This document shows, piece after piece, positions 33,712 to 43,582 of a stretch of 64,000 bases of DNA. The notes under the pieces were generated by a model. That model had not been told where the DNA came from and made no database searches. It saw only the letters and a program-made list of their open reading frames with translations. Position numbers and translations under genes: made by a program. Source of the DNA: Anthocerotibacter panamensis C109 (lineage in GTDB: Bacteria; Cyanobacteriota; Cyanobacteriia; Gloeobacterales; Anthocerotibacteraceae); NCBI RefSeq assembly GCF_018389385.1, contig NZ_CP062698.1:2421501-2485500 (forward strand), in the 5' to 3' direction. The first letter of the stretch is position 1. The number at the start of each line of letters is the position of its first letter.

Positions 33712-34889
33712 CCGACCAACGGGATATCCTCGTCGTCTCTCGGGTCTTTCCCCCGGAGGCTGGCGGAATTCAAGAGTATGTCTACAACCGCTGTCTACAG
33801 GAGCCCGAGCGGGTGGTCGTGCTCACAGCAGCCTATCCTGGGGATCAGGCGTTTGACGAGGTGCAGCCCTTTGCGGTCGAACGCTGGCCTTTTTCGGAGC
33901 CATGGCGTGCGCTATTAAAAAGTTTAGGGCCGTTGGGCGCAGTCCTGAAGCAGGGGCTCTATCTGGTCTGGGAAGTGCTCGGGGTGCTCAGACTCTGTCG
34001 GCGCTACCGCTTTCGGGCTATCGAGTGGGCGCACGCCTATGACTTTCCGGCCCTGGGGATCTTGAGCGTGCTGGTGTCGGTCCCGTTTTTCCTCTATGCC
34101 CACGGCGATGATGTCCTCTGTCCCCGGCGCACTTGGATTGCCAAGGGACTCTTTGAATGGGTCCTCGGGCGCGTCAAGGCTGTCGCCTGCAACAGCAACT
34201 TCACCCGCGATTTTCTCCAGAAAAACTTCGTCTGTGCGACGCCAATGCTGGTCCTCAACCCCACGGTTCGCCCCGCGAAGTTCGGGCAAGCCCTGGACCT
34301 CGAACCCCTCCGGGCTCAGGTGCGGACCACCCATCACCTACCCGCAGAAGCCGTGGTCATCCTGTCGGTGGGCCGTCTGGTGCGCCGCAAGGGTTTTGAC
34401 CGAGTGATTCGGAATTTACCGGGGCTGGTAAAAGCGGGGGTGCCGGTCTACTATCTCGTGGCAGGTAAGGGGGCGATGGAGGACGAACTGCGTGTATTGG
34501 CGTGTCAAATGGGTGTCCGAGAGCGGGTGATCTTCGCTGGCTATGTCCCGGATGCGCACCTCGCGGGATATTACGCCGCCTGTGACCTCTTCGCGCTACC
34601 GACCTACTTCGAGCGCCAATCACAGAGCATTGAGGGCTTTGGGATTGTCTATCGGGAGGCGGGCTATTTTGGCAAGCCGGTCTTGGCGAGCCGGGTCGGG
34701 GGTGCGACCGATGCGGTACACAACTGGGAGAATGGCCTGCTTGTGGACCCTGAGCAGCCTGAGGAATTGGCCCTCGCCCTTCAGCGTCTATGTACAGACC
34801 CCAAGCTGAGAGCGGAGTTGGGTGCACGCGGCCGAGAGCTGGCTCTGGTGCAGACCCCCCACCAAGTCCTCTACGAGCAGATCTCGTGA
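33708..34889 (+). CDS. glycosyltransferase family 4 protein
   Basis: A 393-residue GT-B enzyme with a standard GT4 start (VVSRVFPPEAGGIQEYVYN) and the donor-site region SIEGFGIVYREAGYFGKPVLAS near residue 305-325, preceded by ILSVGRLVRRKGFDRVI. It overlaps the previous gene by four bases. It builds a second linkage of the repeat unit. Confidence 0.9.
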   Translation: MTDQRDILVVSRVFPPEAGGIQEYVYNRCLQEPERVVVLTAAYPGDQAFDEVQPFAVERWPFSEPWRALLKSLGPLGAVLKQGLYLVWEVLGVLRLCRRYRFRAIEWAHAYDFPALGILSVLVSVPFFLYAHGDDVLCPRRTWIAKGLFEWVLGRVKAVACNSNFTRDFLQKNFVCATPMLVLNPTVRPAKFGQALDLEPLRAQVRTTHHLPAEAVVILSVGRLVRRKGFDRVIRNLPGLVKAGVPVYYLVAGKGAMEDELRVLACQMGVRERVIFAGYVPDAHLAGYYAACDLFALPTYFERQSQSIEGFGIVYREAGYFGKPVLASRVGGATDAVHNWENGLLVDPEQPEELALALQRLCTDPKLRAELGARGRELALVQTPHQVLYEQIS

Positions 34890-36319
34890 CGCGTTTTGAT
34901 CGGCGCATTGCTGGGGGGAGCTTGTGGCTGGGGGGGAGTTTTGCCTTGGCTAAGGGGCTGCAACTGGGCGCGCAGGTGCTCTTGGCGCGGCTGTTGCTCC
35001 CGACGGACTTCGGGCTGTGGGCGATGGTCCTCGTCGTGCATACCCTCTCGGGGCTGTTTCGGGATACAGCTATCGCGCAAGTGCTGGTCCAACGGGGATT
35101 GGAGGACCGCAGGCGCACCGATGCGGTCTACAGCCTCGGGGTGAATGTCGCCCTGGCGCTCGGGGCGTTGCAGGCGCTGGCGGGGTTTCCCCTGGCCCAA
35201 TTTTTTGGGGTGGCGCAACTGTGGCCCCTCGCGGCGGCAGCGGGGCTGGTCTTTGTTCTTGGGGCGGGGGCGGGGGCGCACGGGGCGGTTTTGCAGCGTG
35301 AACTTAAATTTCGGGAACTGGCCCTCTGCGACCTAGGCAGTACCCTGGCTCGCTTTGGGGTGGCGCTGGCGCTGGCGGCCTTGGGGCTGGGCGTATGGTC
35401 CTTTGTGTGGGGTGAGTTGGCGGCGGGTCTGGTGGATGCGCTGTTGAAACGATACTGGAGCGGCTACCGTTTCCACTATCAAAGGCGGCTTGATCCCGAG
35501 GCGCTACGGGAAGTCCGGGGGTTCGTGATGGGCATCCTCGCCATCAACCTTGCGGTTCAGGCCAATACCAACGGCGATAACTTAGTCATCGGGAGGCTTT
35601 TGGGTACGCAGGCGTTGGGCTACTACAGCGTGGCGTATCAGTTGGCGATGGTACCCGTCTTCGCGCTCTCGCAGATCAACCGCGTCAACTTCGCCGTCCT
35701 CGCCCAAAAAGACCGCAAACAGCAGGGGATTTATCTGACACAGGCGCTGGAACTCTATGCGCTGGCTGCCGCGCCGGTCTACGCCATCGCGTGGCTGGTT
35801 GCGCCTTGGGCCATTCCCCTGCTCTACGGCAGCCCGTGGCAGCAGGCGGTGCCTGTCTTTCAGGGGGTGCTCATCTTCGCTTATGCTCGGGGCTTTATGG
35901 CCTTGCTTGGGACAGCCCTCAATGCCCTGGACCGTACGGGAGTGAATGCTGCCATCAACTGGGCGCTCGTTCCCTTGTCGATCCCGGCCTATATTCTGGG
36001 TGCCCATTGGGGTATTGCAGGCGTAGCGGTGGCGGTGGCGCTGGTGATGGGGGTAGGGGCGACGGGCTGGTTCTGGTGGGCGACCTGTCGGAGTGCGGGT
36101 TGGCCTTTGGATCAGTTCAGCCGCGCGGTGCTCTTCCCGACCGGGGCGGCAATCCTGGCGACTCTGGGGGCTTTTGCCTTTGCTCCTGGGCTCCAACCGG
36201 GGGTCGCTTTGTTTCTGTACGGCGGGTTGATTACCGTGGGTTCGCGGGGGGCGGTTCCGCGTAGGTTGGCTAAGGGCCTAAGCTCATTTTCTGCACGGGT
36301 GGGTGACGATGCTGTTTAA
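34886..36319 (+). CDS. Wzx-type polysaccharide flippase
   Basis: A 477-residue protein with about 12-14 helices of the MOP/polysaccharide-transport type (RARE start GGSLWLGGSFALAKGLQLGAQ, then ARLLLPTDFGLWAM). It should flip the lipid-linked repeat unit to the periplasmic side. The start is a GTG overlapping the preceding stop by four bases (GTGA); the frame is open farther upstream but inside the GT4 gene. The C-terminal 20 residues are hydrophilic. Confidence 0.86.
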   Translation: MTRFDRRIAGGSLWLGGSFALAKGLQLGAQVLLARLLLPTDFGLWAMVLVVHTLSGLFRDTAIAQVLVQRGLEDRRRTDAVYSLGVNVALALGALQALAGFPLAQFFGVAQLWPLAAAAGLVFVLGAGAGAHGAVLQRELKFRELALCDLGSTLARFGVALALAALGLGVWSFVWGELAAGLVDALLKRYWSGYRFHYQRRLDPEALREVRGFVMGILAINLAVQANTNGDNLVIGRLLGTQALGYYSVAYQLAMVPVFALSQINRVNFAVLAQKDRKQQGIYLTQALELYALAAAPVYAIAWLVAPWAIPLLYGSPWQQAVPVFQGVLIFAYARGFMALLGTALNALDRTGVNAAINWALVPLSIPAYILGAHWGIAGVAVAVALVMGVGATGWFWWATCRSAGWPLDQFSRAVLFPTGAAILATLGAFAFAPGLQPGVALFLYGGLITVGSRGAVPRRLAKGLSSFSARVGDDAV

Positions 36320-37865
36320 TTCCTATCTGTTCATTTTTGGGTTCTTGCCGCTGACCCTGGCCCTATTTTTTAGCCTGGGGCTGGGCAGGCAACGGTTGGC
36401 GCTGGCTTGGTTGGTGGGGGCGTCGCTGTTCTTCTATGGCTGGTGGAATCCGGCCTATCTGGGGTTGCTGCTGCTCTCCATCGGATTTAACTATGTGCTG
36501 GGGAGATGGCTAGGCGCTTCAGGAACAGGCCGCAAAGGAATTCTGGCCTGCGGGATCGTCATGAATCTGGCGCTCTTGGGCTACTACAAATACGCAAATT
36601 TTTTGGTGTTCTCACTCAACACGGTCGCGGGGACGTCCATCGGGCTCGAGCAAATTGTTCTGCCCCTGGGCGTCTCCTTTTTTACCTTTACACAGATTGC
36701 CTACCTCGCCGACATCTATAAAGGGGAGATCCAACCCTCGTCGGGGGCCGGATCGTTCCTCAGATATGTCCTGTTTGTGACTTTCTTTCCGCACCTGATC
36801 GCAGGTCCGGTAGTCCATCACCGCGATATCCTCCCGCAACTGGACCGCGAGGAGGTCTTTGTCTGGAACCCAACGTTGGTCGCGCAGGGACTGACGATTT
36901 TTTGCCTGGGACTTTTCAAAAAAGTGGTCTTAGCGGATGGGATTGCAGTCTACGCGACGCCGGTTTTTCAGGCAGCCCACCAAGGAGCCGTGCTCACTTT
37001 ACTGGAAGCCTGGGGCGGGGCGTTGGCCTATACGCTTCAGCTCTATTTTGACTTCTCGGGCTACAGCGATATGGCGGTTGGGGCGGCGTTGCTCTTTAAT
37101 ATCCGTCTGCCGGTAAACTTCAACTCCCCCTATCAGGCGGTGAATATCATCGACTTCTGGCGGCGCTGGCACATCTCTTTGTCCAATTTCCTGCGCGATT
37201 ACCTCTATATTCCACTGGGCGGCAACCGCAAGGGGAAGGTCCGCCGCTACCTGAATCTGTTTATCACGATGCTCTTGGGCGGGCTCTGGCACGGAGCGGG
37301 CTGGACCTTTGTCGCCTGGGGCGGGCTGCATGGCCTCTATCTGGTCATCAATCACGGCTGGCACAGTCTGCGCGAGCGTCTGGGCCAGGATCTGCGCCAA
37401 AGTACGGCTTTGGGGCGACTCCTGGGGCGCGTCGTGACCTTTGGGGCGGTCATCGTGGCCTGGGTCATCTTTAAGGCACAAGACTTCCCCGCTGCGCTGA
37501 ATCTGTTGGCGGCGATGGCGGGCTTGCATGGCATCGCCCTACCCGCCGGTTCTGTGCTCAGCCAAGTTCTCGCGCCCTTGGCGGGTTTGGGCGTGCAGTT
37601 CACGCGGACCACCGTGGACGCGATGACCCTGGCGATGACCTATCTCTGGTCGGGGCTGTTGTTGCTTGTGGTCTGGACCTTGCCCAATAGCCAACAGTGG
37701 ACGGTTTACCGCGCCGATCCCACTGGTAAGCCACCCGTGCATCCGCTCTGGAAATCTTGGCTGTGGCAGCCTAAGCCTATCTGGACTGTGCCGGTCGCCG
37801 TCTTGGCGGCGATGGGTGTGTTGAGCCTCGCTCGGGTCAGTGAATTCCTCTACTTCCAATTCTGA
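36309..37865 (+). CDS. MBOAT-family O-acyltransferase (AlgI-like)
   Basis: A 518-residue membrane enzyme. MBOAT signatures are clear: LFNSYLFIFGFLPL start, PLGVSFFTFTQIAYLADIY, WRRWHISLSNFLRDYLYIPLGG with the first His, and LLGGLWHGAGWTFVAWGGLHG with the catalytic His. AlgI-like proteins pass acetyl groups across the membrane for polysaccharide O-acetylation. The ATG lies eleven bases before the flippase stop; a GTG two codons earlier is an alternative. The SGNH-like partner follows directly. Confidence 0.93.
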   Translation: MLFNSYLFIFGFLPLTLALFFSLGLGRQRLALAWLVGASLFFYGWWNPAYLGLLLLSIGFNYVLGRWLGASGTGRKGILACGIVMNLALLGYYKYANFLVFSLNTVAGTSIGLEQIVLPLGVSFFTFTQIAYLADIYKGEIQPSSGAGSFLRYVLFVTFFPHLIAGPVVHHRDILPQLDREEVFVWNPTLVAQGLTIFCLGLFKKVVLADGIAVYATPVFQAAHQGAVLTLLEAWGGALAYTLQLYFDFSGYSDMAVGAALLFNIRLPVNFNSPYQAVNIIDFWRRWHISLSNFLRDYLYIPLGGNRKGKVRRYLNLFITMLLGGLWHGAGWTFVAWGGLHGLYLVINHGWHSLRERLGQDLRQSTALGRLLGRVVTFGAVIVAWVIFKAQDFPAALNLLAAMAGLHGIALPAGSVLSQVLAPLAGLGVQFTRTTVDAMTLAMTYLWSGLLLLVVWTLPNSQQWTVYRADPTGKPPVHPLWKSWLWQPKPIWTVPVAVLAAMGVLSLARVSEFLYFQF

Positions 37866-39142
37866 TGAACCTCACCGCCGAACCCGCCCGCCGTTTTAAT
37901 CGCTTGACGCTGGGAACTGCCCTGCTTCTGTTGGCGCTCGTAGCGCTCTTCAATCTGTGCGTGGACCCCTATCAGATGTACCGTCTGGTCCTCGTCGATG
38001 GCCTCAACCGCCTAAAGCCTCAAATGGGCACCCATCTGCGTCTGGCTAAAGCCTACATCCTCACCGAAGTCCGCCCCGAGGGCATCATCCTAGGCGACTC
38101 GCGCACCGAACGCGCCTTGGACCCGGACCACCCCGGCTGGAATCCCGGTGTCCAAGGGCACTACAATCTGGCCCTCCCCGGCGGGTCCATCTACGTGATG
38201 TTGCGCTATTTCCAGCACGCCCACGCCGTCCATCCGCTCAAGCAGGTGGTCATCGGTCTGGACCTCACCAACTTTGGTGTCCCCCAACCGACCGAGGCGG
38301 AATTTAGCGAGGCGCGGCTGTGGGTCCAACCCGATGGCAGCACGCCCACCGACCCCGTCGCCCGCTGGTCGCAAACCCTCCAGGACCAAGGAGCGGCACT
38401 CCTCTCGCTCGACAGCCTCACTGCCTCCGTCAAAACTATTGCACTCCAGCACTACCCCACTAGCGCCACCCGCCAACTCAATGGCCTGGACCCGATGAGT
38501 TTAGGACCGGCGTTTGTCCAACGCAACGGGCACCGCTTCTACTTCCGACTCAATGCCAGCCAGTATTTGGGCGTCTGGTCTCGGGGCTTCACGATCTACG
38601 ACCCCACCACCCATACCTCCCCGAGTCTGGAGCATTTCAAGGCCCTGGTGGAATTCTGCCGCCGCGAAGGGATTGACCTGAAGGTCTACATCCATCCCGT
38701 CCATGCCAACCTCCTCGAAGCCTTCCGCGTCCACGGACTCTGGTCTGATGTCGAGGACTGGAAGCGTTTTGTAGTCCAGATCCTCGCCGCTGACGCCCAA
38801 ACCCATCCCGCTGCCCAACCTTTCAGACTTTGGGATTTCTCTGGCTATACCAGCGTCACCACCGAGCCCGTCCCCGCCGCCGGAGACACTACGACCCAAA
38901 TGCGCTGGTACTGGGACAGCACCCACTATAAAAAAGCCCTGGGCGACCTCATCCTAGACCGCGTTTTCGGCTACCGGGATGCCCAACGCCCCATACCCAA
39001 GGATTTCGGCGTCCTACTCACCCCCCAGAACCTAGAAACCCATTTAGCGGACATCCGCCAAGCCCAGACCCGCTACCAACAGACGCACCCCGCCGAAGTT
39101 CAGGAAGTCGAAGCCATGGACCGGGCAGCCCGCCGGAACTAA
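37865..39142 (+). CDS. SGNH-like partner of the MBOAT acyltransferase
   Basis: A 425-residue protein with one N-terminal membrane anchor (about 14-33) and a periplasmic part. EGIILGDSRTERAL (about residue 73) resembles SGNH block I with its Ser, and WYWDSTHYKKALGD near 356 resembles the Asp-x-x-His block, as in AlgJ/AlgX or DltD partners. It would transfer the acetyl group onto the sugar. Its ATG shares one base with the MBOAT stop (TGATG). The family name is uncertain; the role rests on motif and neighbour. Confidence 0.68.
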   Translation: MNLTAEPARRFNRLTLGTALLLLALVALFNLCVDPYQMYRLVLVDGLNRLKPQMGTHLRLAKAYILTEVRPEGIILGDSRTERALDPDHPGWNPGVQGHYNLALPGGSIYVMLRYFQHAHAVHPLKQVVIGLDLTNFGVPQPTEAEFSEARLWVQPDGSTPTDPVARWSQTLQDQGAALLSLDSLTASVKTIALQHYPTSATRQLNGLDPMSLGPAFVQRNGHRFYFRLNASQYLGVWSRGFTIYDPTTHTSPSLEHFKALVEFCRREGIDLKVYIHPVHANLLEAFRVHGLWSDVEDWKRFVVQILAADAQTHPAAQPFRLWDFSGYTSVTTEPVPAAGDTTTQMRWYWDSTHYKKALGDLILDRVFGYRDAQRPIPKDFGVLLTPQNLETHLADIRQAQTRYQQTHPAEVQEVEAMDRAARRN

Positions 39143-39226
39143 ACCGTTTACAGAATAGCGACACGGAGTTTTGCGTGCTGTGCGTGGTTTTGACGTGTCC
39201 GCCCATTTCATCCAGCGAAGGAAACG

Positions 39227-40318
39227 ATGAAATTCCAACCCACCCTCCAGGTCTCTTACCAACCCCCACCAACCAGCCCCCGCCTCTTCCCCCTCGATCT
39301 GCTCAAAGCCGCTAGCATCACTGCTGTTGTTTCTTTCCATGCCCTCTTTGTTCCGCGTGAGACCTTTGCAGACCAGGTGCTGACCCTAGACCTGCTCTTT
39401 GCGCCTCTGAAGTTCTGCGTGCCTGTCCTGTTTACCCTCTCGTTCTTTTTACTAGAGCGCAGTCTAGCCCGCGAAACATCCGCCCCCCGCAAAGCCAAAA
39501 AACGCCTGATCCGGCTCATGCTCCCGCTGGTTTTCTGGTTCACTGTGGCTGCTGGTTTGAAGCTCTTACACAACAACGCGCTCCTGGAGGTCTTTCAAGA
39601 AGTACTCCGCGGCGGGATCTTTGTGGGAGCCTACTACCTGTTGGTGCTCGGGCAATACGTCCCGCTGTTCGGCTGGTTGCGCCAAAAGCTCCACAAAGAC
39701 CGCGCTCTGGGGCTTACCCTGCTCGCACAAGGAGCAGTCTTCGGGCTGATTTATGGGGCGTTGGCACTCGGCTCCCCGCTGATCGGGCTGTTGCGGGCGC
39801 TAGACCGGCCTTTGTTTATCTACTGGTTTGGCTATCTGGCACTGGGAATTTTTCTGGAGCGCAACTGGTCTCGTCTGGTGCACCTGTCCACCAAAACCTC
39901 CTGGAGTACCAAAGCGCTACTGGTTTTCTTGACAGCACTGGCATTGGTACTGGAGTTGGCGGGGCTCAGGACGTTGACTAAGGGCGAAATACCGCCCTTT
40001 GACTATGTACTTTTCTCCTGTCTTTTGAGCGCAGGGGTGGGCTTTGGGGTCGTCGCTTCGGTGCAGGAGGAAGACCTTCCCCCTTGGCTGAGGCGGGTGG
40101 TCAGTCTGCTTGCGACCTACAGCCTGGGGATCTTCTGCATCAATGGTTTGCTCAGTCAGATCCTACTCGCCGTGGGCAGCCATCTGGCGGTGGGATGGAG
40201 TTTTGGTCTGGTCGCCATCTTGGGGATCAAGCTGGTGGGCTGGGGAAGTTTACTCGCCCTTTCGCTGGGGCTAGCGGTGCTGCTTGACCGCTTGGGGTTA
40301 GGTGTCTGTGTTCGTTAA
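39227..40318 (+). CDS. acyltransferase-3 family membrane protein
   Basis: A 363-residue integral membrane protein with about ten helices. The start FPLDLLKAASITAVVSFHALF carries the conserved His of acyltransferase-3 proteins in the first helix (they usually read R/D...AhxWVxxxH). They acylate surface sugars using acyl-CoA. It is the second acylation gene of the locus. The ATG follows GGAAACG. Confidence 0.8.
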   Translation: MKFQPTLQVSYQPPPTSPRLFPLDLLKAASITAVVSFHALFVPRETFADQVLTLDLLFAPLKFCVPVLFTLSFFLLERSLARETSAPRKAKKRLIRLMLPLVFWFTVAAGLKLLHNNALLEVFQEVLRGGIFVGAYYLLVLGQYVPLFGWLRQKLHKDRALGLTLLAQGAVFGLIYGALALGSPLIGLLRALDRPLFIYWFGYLALGIFLERNWSRLVHLSTKTSWSTKALLVFLTALALVLELAGLRTLTKGEIPPFDYVLFSCLLSAGVGFGVVASVQEEDLPPWLRRVVSLLATYSLGIFCINGLLSQILLAVGSHLAVGWSFGLVAILGIKLVGWGSLLALSLGLAVLLDRLGLGVCVR

Positions 40319-40333
40319 AGAGGAGACAACGCG

Positions 40334-40816
40334 ATGATTCTGTATACCTTGGGTACCGCGACGGAGCCCTTTGACCGGGCTGTGGATTGGTTAGAGCTGC
40401 TGTTAATGCAAGGGGTCATCACCGAGCCGGTGCTATTTCAGCATGGGGTGACCGATGCTACGCGCCTGGAACACCCCTTGGTATCCAAGATTTTTGGGCT
40501 GAGTATGCCGCAGATGCGCGAGGCGGTGCAGCGCTCCCGACTGGTCATCGCCCACGCAGGGCAGGGCTCGACCAGGATGCTGGCGGAGATGAGCGCTCGC
40601 TTTGTGGTCTTGCCGCGGCTTGCTCGCTACCGGGAGCACATCGATGATCATCAGTTGCACTTTGCCCAGGCCGTAGCCCGTTTTGGGGTCCACTACAGCA
40701 CTGAGTTGCCCGACCTCACCCGCTATATCCAGGAACCCCCGCCGCCTTTTCAGGGCCAACTGTTCGCAGCGCCAGCCCTGGTTGACCATCTGTTGGCGCG
40801 GTACGCCCTGAGCTGA
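40334..40816 (+). CDS. PssE/Alg13-like glycosyltransferase subunit
   Basis: A 160-residue protein equal to the C-terminal half of a GT28 enzyme. Strand 1 is ILYTLGTATEPFDRAVDWL, and the sugar-nucleotide site LVIAHAGQGSTRMLAEMSAR with PRLARYREHIDDHQ is intact. Alg13/PssE subunits carry the donor site and need an Alg14/PssD membrane subunit; that part is fused to the next gene's product. The ATG follows AGAGGAGAC. Confidence 0.86.
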   Translation: MILYTLGTATEPFDRAVDWLELLLMQGVITEPVLFQHGVTDATRLEHPLVSKIFGLSMPQMREAVQRSRLVIAHAGQGSTRMLAEMSARFVVLPRLARYREHIDDHQLHFAQAVARFGVHYSTELPDLTRYIQEPPPPFQGQLFAAPALVDHLLARYALS

Positions 40817-40872
40817 ACTGCTCCCCCCTGACCGACAGCGGCCTCAACCCACCCTACCGAGTGAGCCACCCC

Positions 40873-42144
40873 ATGACTTGCGAGATTGCCTTCATTATTG
40901 TCGCCCACAACTCCAGCCGCACCCTCGAAGCCGCCATCGGCTCGTGTATCCGTGCCGTGCAGGAACGATACCCCGGACGTGGGCAGGTTGTGGTCTACGA
41001 CAATGCTTCTCAGGACCGGACCGGACAGATCCTCGATCAGTTCGCTTGCGCCCATCCCGATCTCTTCTTGGGGATCAAGGGAAAGGAAAATCTTGGCTAC
41101 GGACAGGCCAACAACCGGGCCATGGAATGCGTCCCCAGCCGCTACTACGCTCTGGTCAACCCAGATGTGCGCTTCGAGCCCGAGATGCTCGGACCACTGC
41201 TGACTGCCTTGGAAACAGACCCGAAAGCAGTCATCGTCTGCCCCCAGTTGCTCTACCCCGACCACACCCGGCAACCCTCTGTACGCCATTTCCCGACTTT
41301 GGCCTACTTCTTGCTTAAAAATCTACTCGGGCAGAAGCTTCAGCAGCGGCTCTATCCTTTCACCTACGCCTATTCAGACTTGCCTGAGGACCGAGCGACC
41401 CCTGTGGATTGGGGGATCGGAGCCTTTTTGCTGGTCTCGGGGGACTATGTACGCAAATACGGGCTCTTTGACGAGCGGTTCTTTTTGTATTTCGAGGATG
41501 TGGATCTGTGCCTAAAAGCATGGCAAAACCACGGCAAAGTCCTCTACGAACCGCGCGCGACCGCCTACCACCTCTATCAGCGAGCCAGCACCCGGACCTC
41601 GTTCAATTACCTGCGCCTGCTGCACACCCTCTCCGGGCTTAAGTTTTTCGCCAAAAACCGCAACCTGTGGTGGAAAAACCCCGCCCCACGCGCCCCTCAG
41701 AAGCTCTTGCTCGTCTGTAGCCCCGGCGGGCACCTCTCGACGATGATGGGCCTCCAGCGCTTCTGGTCCCACTTCCCCCGCGAATGGGTCAGCTACGAGA
41801 AAATCAACTCCGAGCAACTCCATCGCGGTCAAGAGGTCGTCCATTGGGTCGAGAAACAAGAAGCCCGTGATTTTTCCTTAAAAAACTTCCTCAGTGCCTT
41901 CGCCATCCTCCGCCAGAGCCGCCCCGACTTGATCCTCTCCACCGGAGCCAGCCTCGCTGTCCCCTTCCTGTTCGCTGGAAAAGTCCTGGGCATCAAGACG
42001 ATCTATATCGAGAGCATCTCCCGCGCCAGCGATCTGAGCATGACCGGCAAACTCGTCTACAACCTCGTTGACGAATTCTACGTCCAGTGGCCCGAATGCA
42101 CCGAACGCTACCCCAAAGCCCAATACCAGGGCATTGTCCAGTAG
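40873..42144 (+). CDS. GT2 glycosyltransferase fused to a PssD/Alg14-like subunit
   Basis: About 423 residues in two enzymes. The first 270 are a GT2 (GT-A) domain: FIIVAHNSSRTLEAAI, VVVYDNASQDRT, the DxD-like NPDVRF (about residue 98 from this ATG), and FFLYFEDVDLCLKA. From about residue 276 follows an Alg14/PssD domain: LLLVCSPGGHLSTMM, LILSTGASLAVPFLF and YIESISRASDLSMTGK. It should pair with the Alg13-like protein encoded just upstream to form a second transferase. So one polypeptide may add two sugars in turn. A GTG four codons earlier (40861) is an alternative start. Confidence 0.85.
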   Translation: MTCEIAFIIVAHNSSRTLEAAIGSCIRAVQERYPGRGQVVVYDNASQDRTGQILDQFACAHPDLFLGIKGKENLGYGQANNRAMECVPSRYYALVNPDVRFEPEMLGPLLTALETDPKAVIVCPQLLYPDHTRQPSVRHFPTLAYFLLKNLLGQKLQQRLYPFTYAYSDLPEDRATPVDWGIGAFLLVSGDYVRKYGLFDERFFLYFEDVDLCLKAWQNHGKVLYEPRATAYHLYQRASTRTSFNYLRLLHTLSGLKFFAKNRNLWWKNPAPRAPQKLLLVCSPGGHLSTMMGLQRFWSHFPREWVSYEKINSEQLHRGQEVVHWVEKQEARDFSLKNFLSAFAILRQSRPDLILSTGASLAVPFLFAGKVLGIKTIYIESISRASDLSMTGKLVYNLVDEFYVQWPECTERYPKAQYQGIVQ

Positions 42145-42180
42145 GCGTTTGTTTCTCTATCTCCCTACCCACCACTTCCC

Positions 42181-43563
42181 ATGCCCAACTCCCGCCGTCT
42201 CTTGCGCAGTCAATCGCCCCTGCTCCTCTGGCTACAGCGCCTGCTCGATCCCTTGTTGGTCGTCGCCCTCCTGTTTGGCTTGCAATTTGCCTTGGAGGGC
42301 TACTTCCGCGAGACCTACATCCTCCTCGGTGTACTCGTCTTCTTCCTCGTCCTGACTGTTTTTAAAGCAGCAGGGCTCTACCGCTCCTATCGAGGCGAAG
42401 ACCTCCTTGCGGAACTCCCCCGCCTGCTTGGAGGGTGGTTAGTGGTCCTTGCCACCCTGCTCTTCTTGGGCTTTGTGACCAAGACCACCGGACTCTTCTC
42501 CCGAGAAGTGCTGCTCTATTGGCTCGTCCTCGCTCCCGCCCTACTTGTTGGCATGCATTTGGCCCTGCGCGCCCTCCTGCGCCACCTGCGGTCCAAGGGC
42601 TTTAATAGCCGTACTGCTGTCATTGTTGGAGCCACCCCCCTAGGCGAACAACTCGCCCAACACTTTACCCAAGTCCCCACCCTTGGTCTGCGTTTTCTGG
42701 GCTTCTTCGACGAGGCGACCGGTCCAGAAGTACTCGGTCCCCTCCATCAGCTCGCGCCCTATGTCCAACAGCAAGGCGTCGATATCGTCTACATGGCCCT
42801 CCCCCGCGACCGCGCCGAGGCCATGCTCCCCCTGATGGAAGAACTGCGCGACACCACCGCCTCGGTCTATGTCGTACCCGACTTGCTCACCTTTAATCTG
42901 GTGCAGTTCACCGTCCAAGACCTCCAGGGCATCCCTGTCTACGCCATCTGCGAGACCCCCTTCGCAGACGAAACCTGCCGCGTCATCAAGCGCCTGAGCG
43001 ATATCGTCCTCGCCAGTATGATCTTGGTCGCCATCGCCCCCCTGATGCTCCTCATTGCCCTAGGGGTAAAACTCTCCTCCCCCGGTCCTGTCTTCTTTCG
43101 ACAGCGGCGCTACGGACTCAACGGGCAGGAGATTCTTGTCTACAAATTTCGCTCGATGACCGTGGCAGAAGACGGAGCAAAAATCGTCCAAGCCAAACAA
43201 AATGACCAGCGCGTGACCCCCTTCGGTGCCCTACTGCGGCGCACTTCTCTAGACGAACTCCCGCAATTTATCAACGTCCTCCAAGGCAGCATGAGCATCG
43301 TGGGCCCCCGCCCTCACGCTGTCGCCCACAACGAACAGTACCGCAAACTCATCCGTGGCTACATGCTACGCCACAAAGTAAAACCGGGGATCACCGGCTG
43401 GGCACAGGTCAACGGCTACCGAGGCGAGACCGACACCCTAGAGAAAATGCAGTCGCGCGTCGAATACGACCTGCACTATGTCAACACTTGGTCTCTCTCC
43501 CTGGACCTGAAAATCATCCTTAGGACCTTCACCACGGTCCTGCAAGGCAAGAACGCCTATTAA
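42181..43563 (+). CDS. polyprenyl glycosylphosphotransferase (initiating sugar transferase)
   Basis: A 460-residue enzyme of the WbaP/WcaJ type that places the first sugar phosphate on undecaprenyl phosphate. Four to five N-terminal helices (about 20-130) are followed by a Rossmann-like CoA-binding-type domain ([18 protein letters not shown]) and the catalytic Bac_transf domain from about 268: [64 protein letters not shown] and [15 protein letters not shown]. It starts repeat-unit assembly. Confidence 0.93.
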   Translation: MPNSRRLLRSQSPLLLWLQRLLDPLLVVALLFGLQFALEGYFRETYILLGVLVFFLVLTVFKAAGLYRSYRGEDLLAELPRLLGGWLVVLATLLFLGFVTKTTGLFSREVLLYWLVLAPALLVGMHLALRALLRHLRSKGFNSRTAVIVGATPLGEQLAQHFTQVPTLGLRFLGFFDEATGPEVLGPLHQLAPYVQQQGVDIVYMALPRDRAEAMLPLMEELRDTTASVYVVPDLLTFNLVQFTVQDLQGIPVYAICETPFADETCRVIKRLSDIVLASMILVAIAPLMLLIALGVKLSSPGPVFFRQRRYGLNGQEILVYKFRSMTVAEDGAKIVQAKQNDQRVTPFGALLRRTSLDELPQFINVLQGSMSIVGPRPHAVAHNEQYRKLIRGYMLRHKVKPGITGWAQVNGYRGETDTLEKMQSRVEYDLHYVNTWSLSLDLKIILRTFTTVLQGKNAY

Positions 43564-43582
43564 TCCCCCTGTGTGAGGAATC

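Noticed and set aside
34357..35118. Minus-strand frame of 253 codons across the GT4/flippase junction
   Set aside because: Antisense of two well-supported genes, with Pro/Ser/Arg-rich shadow composition.
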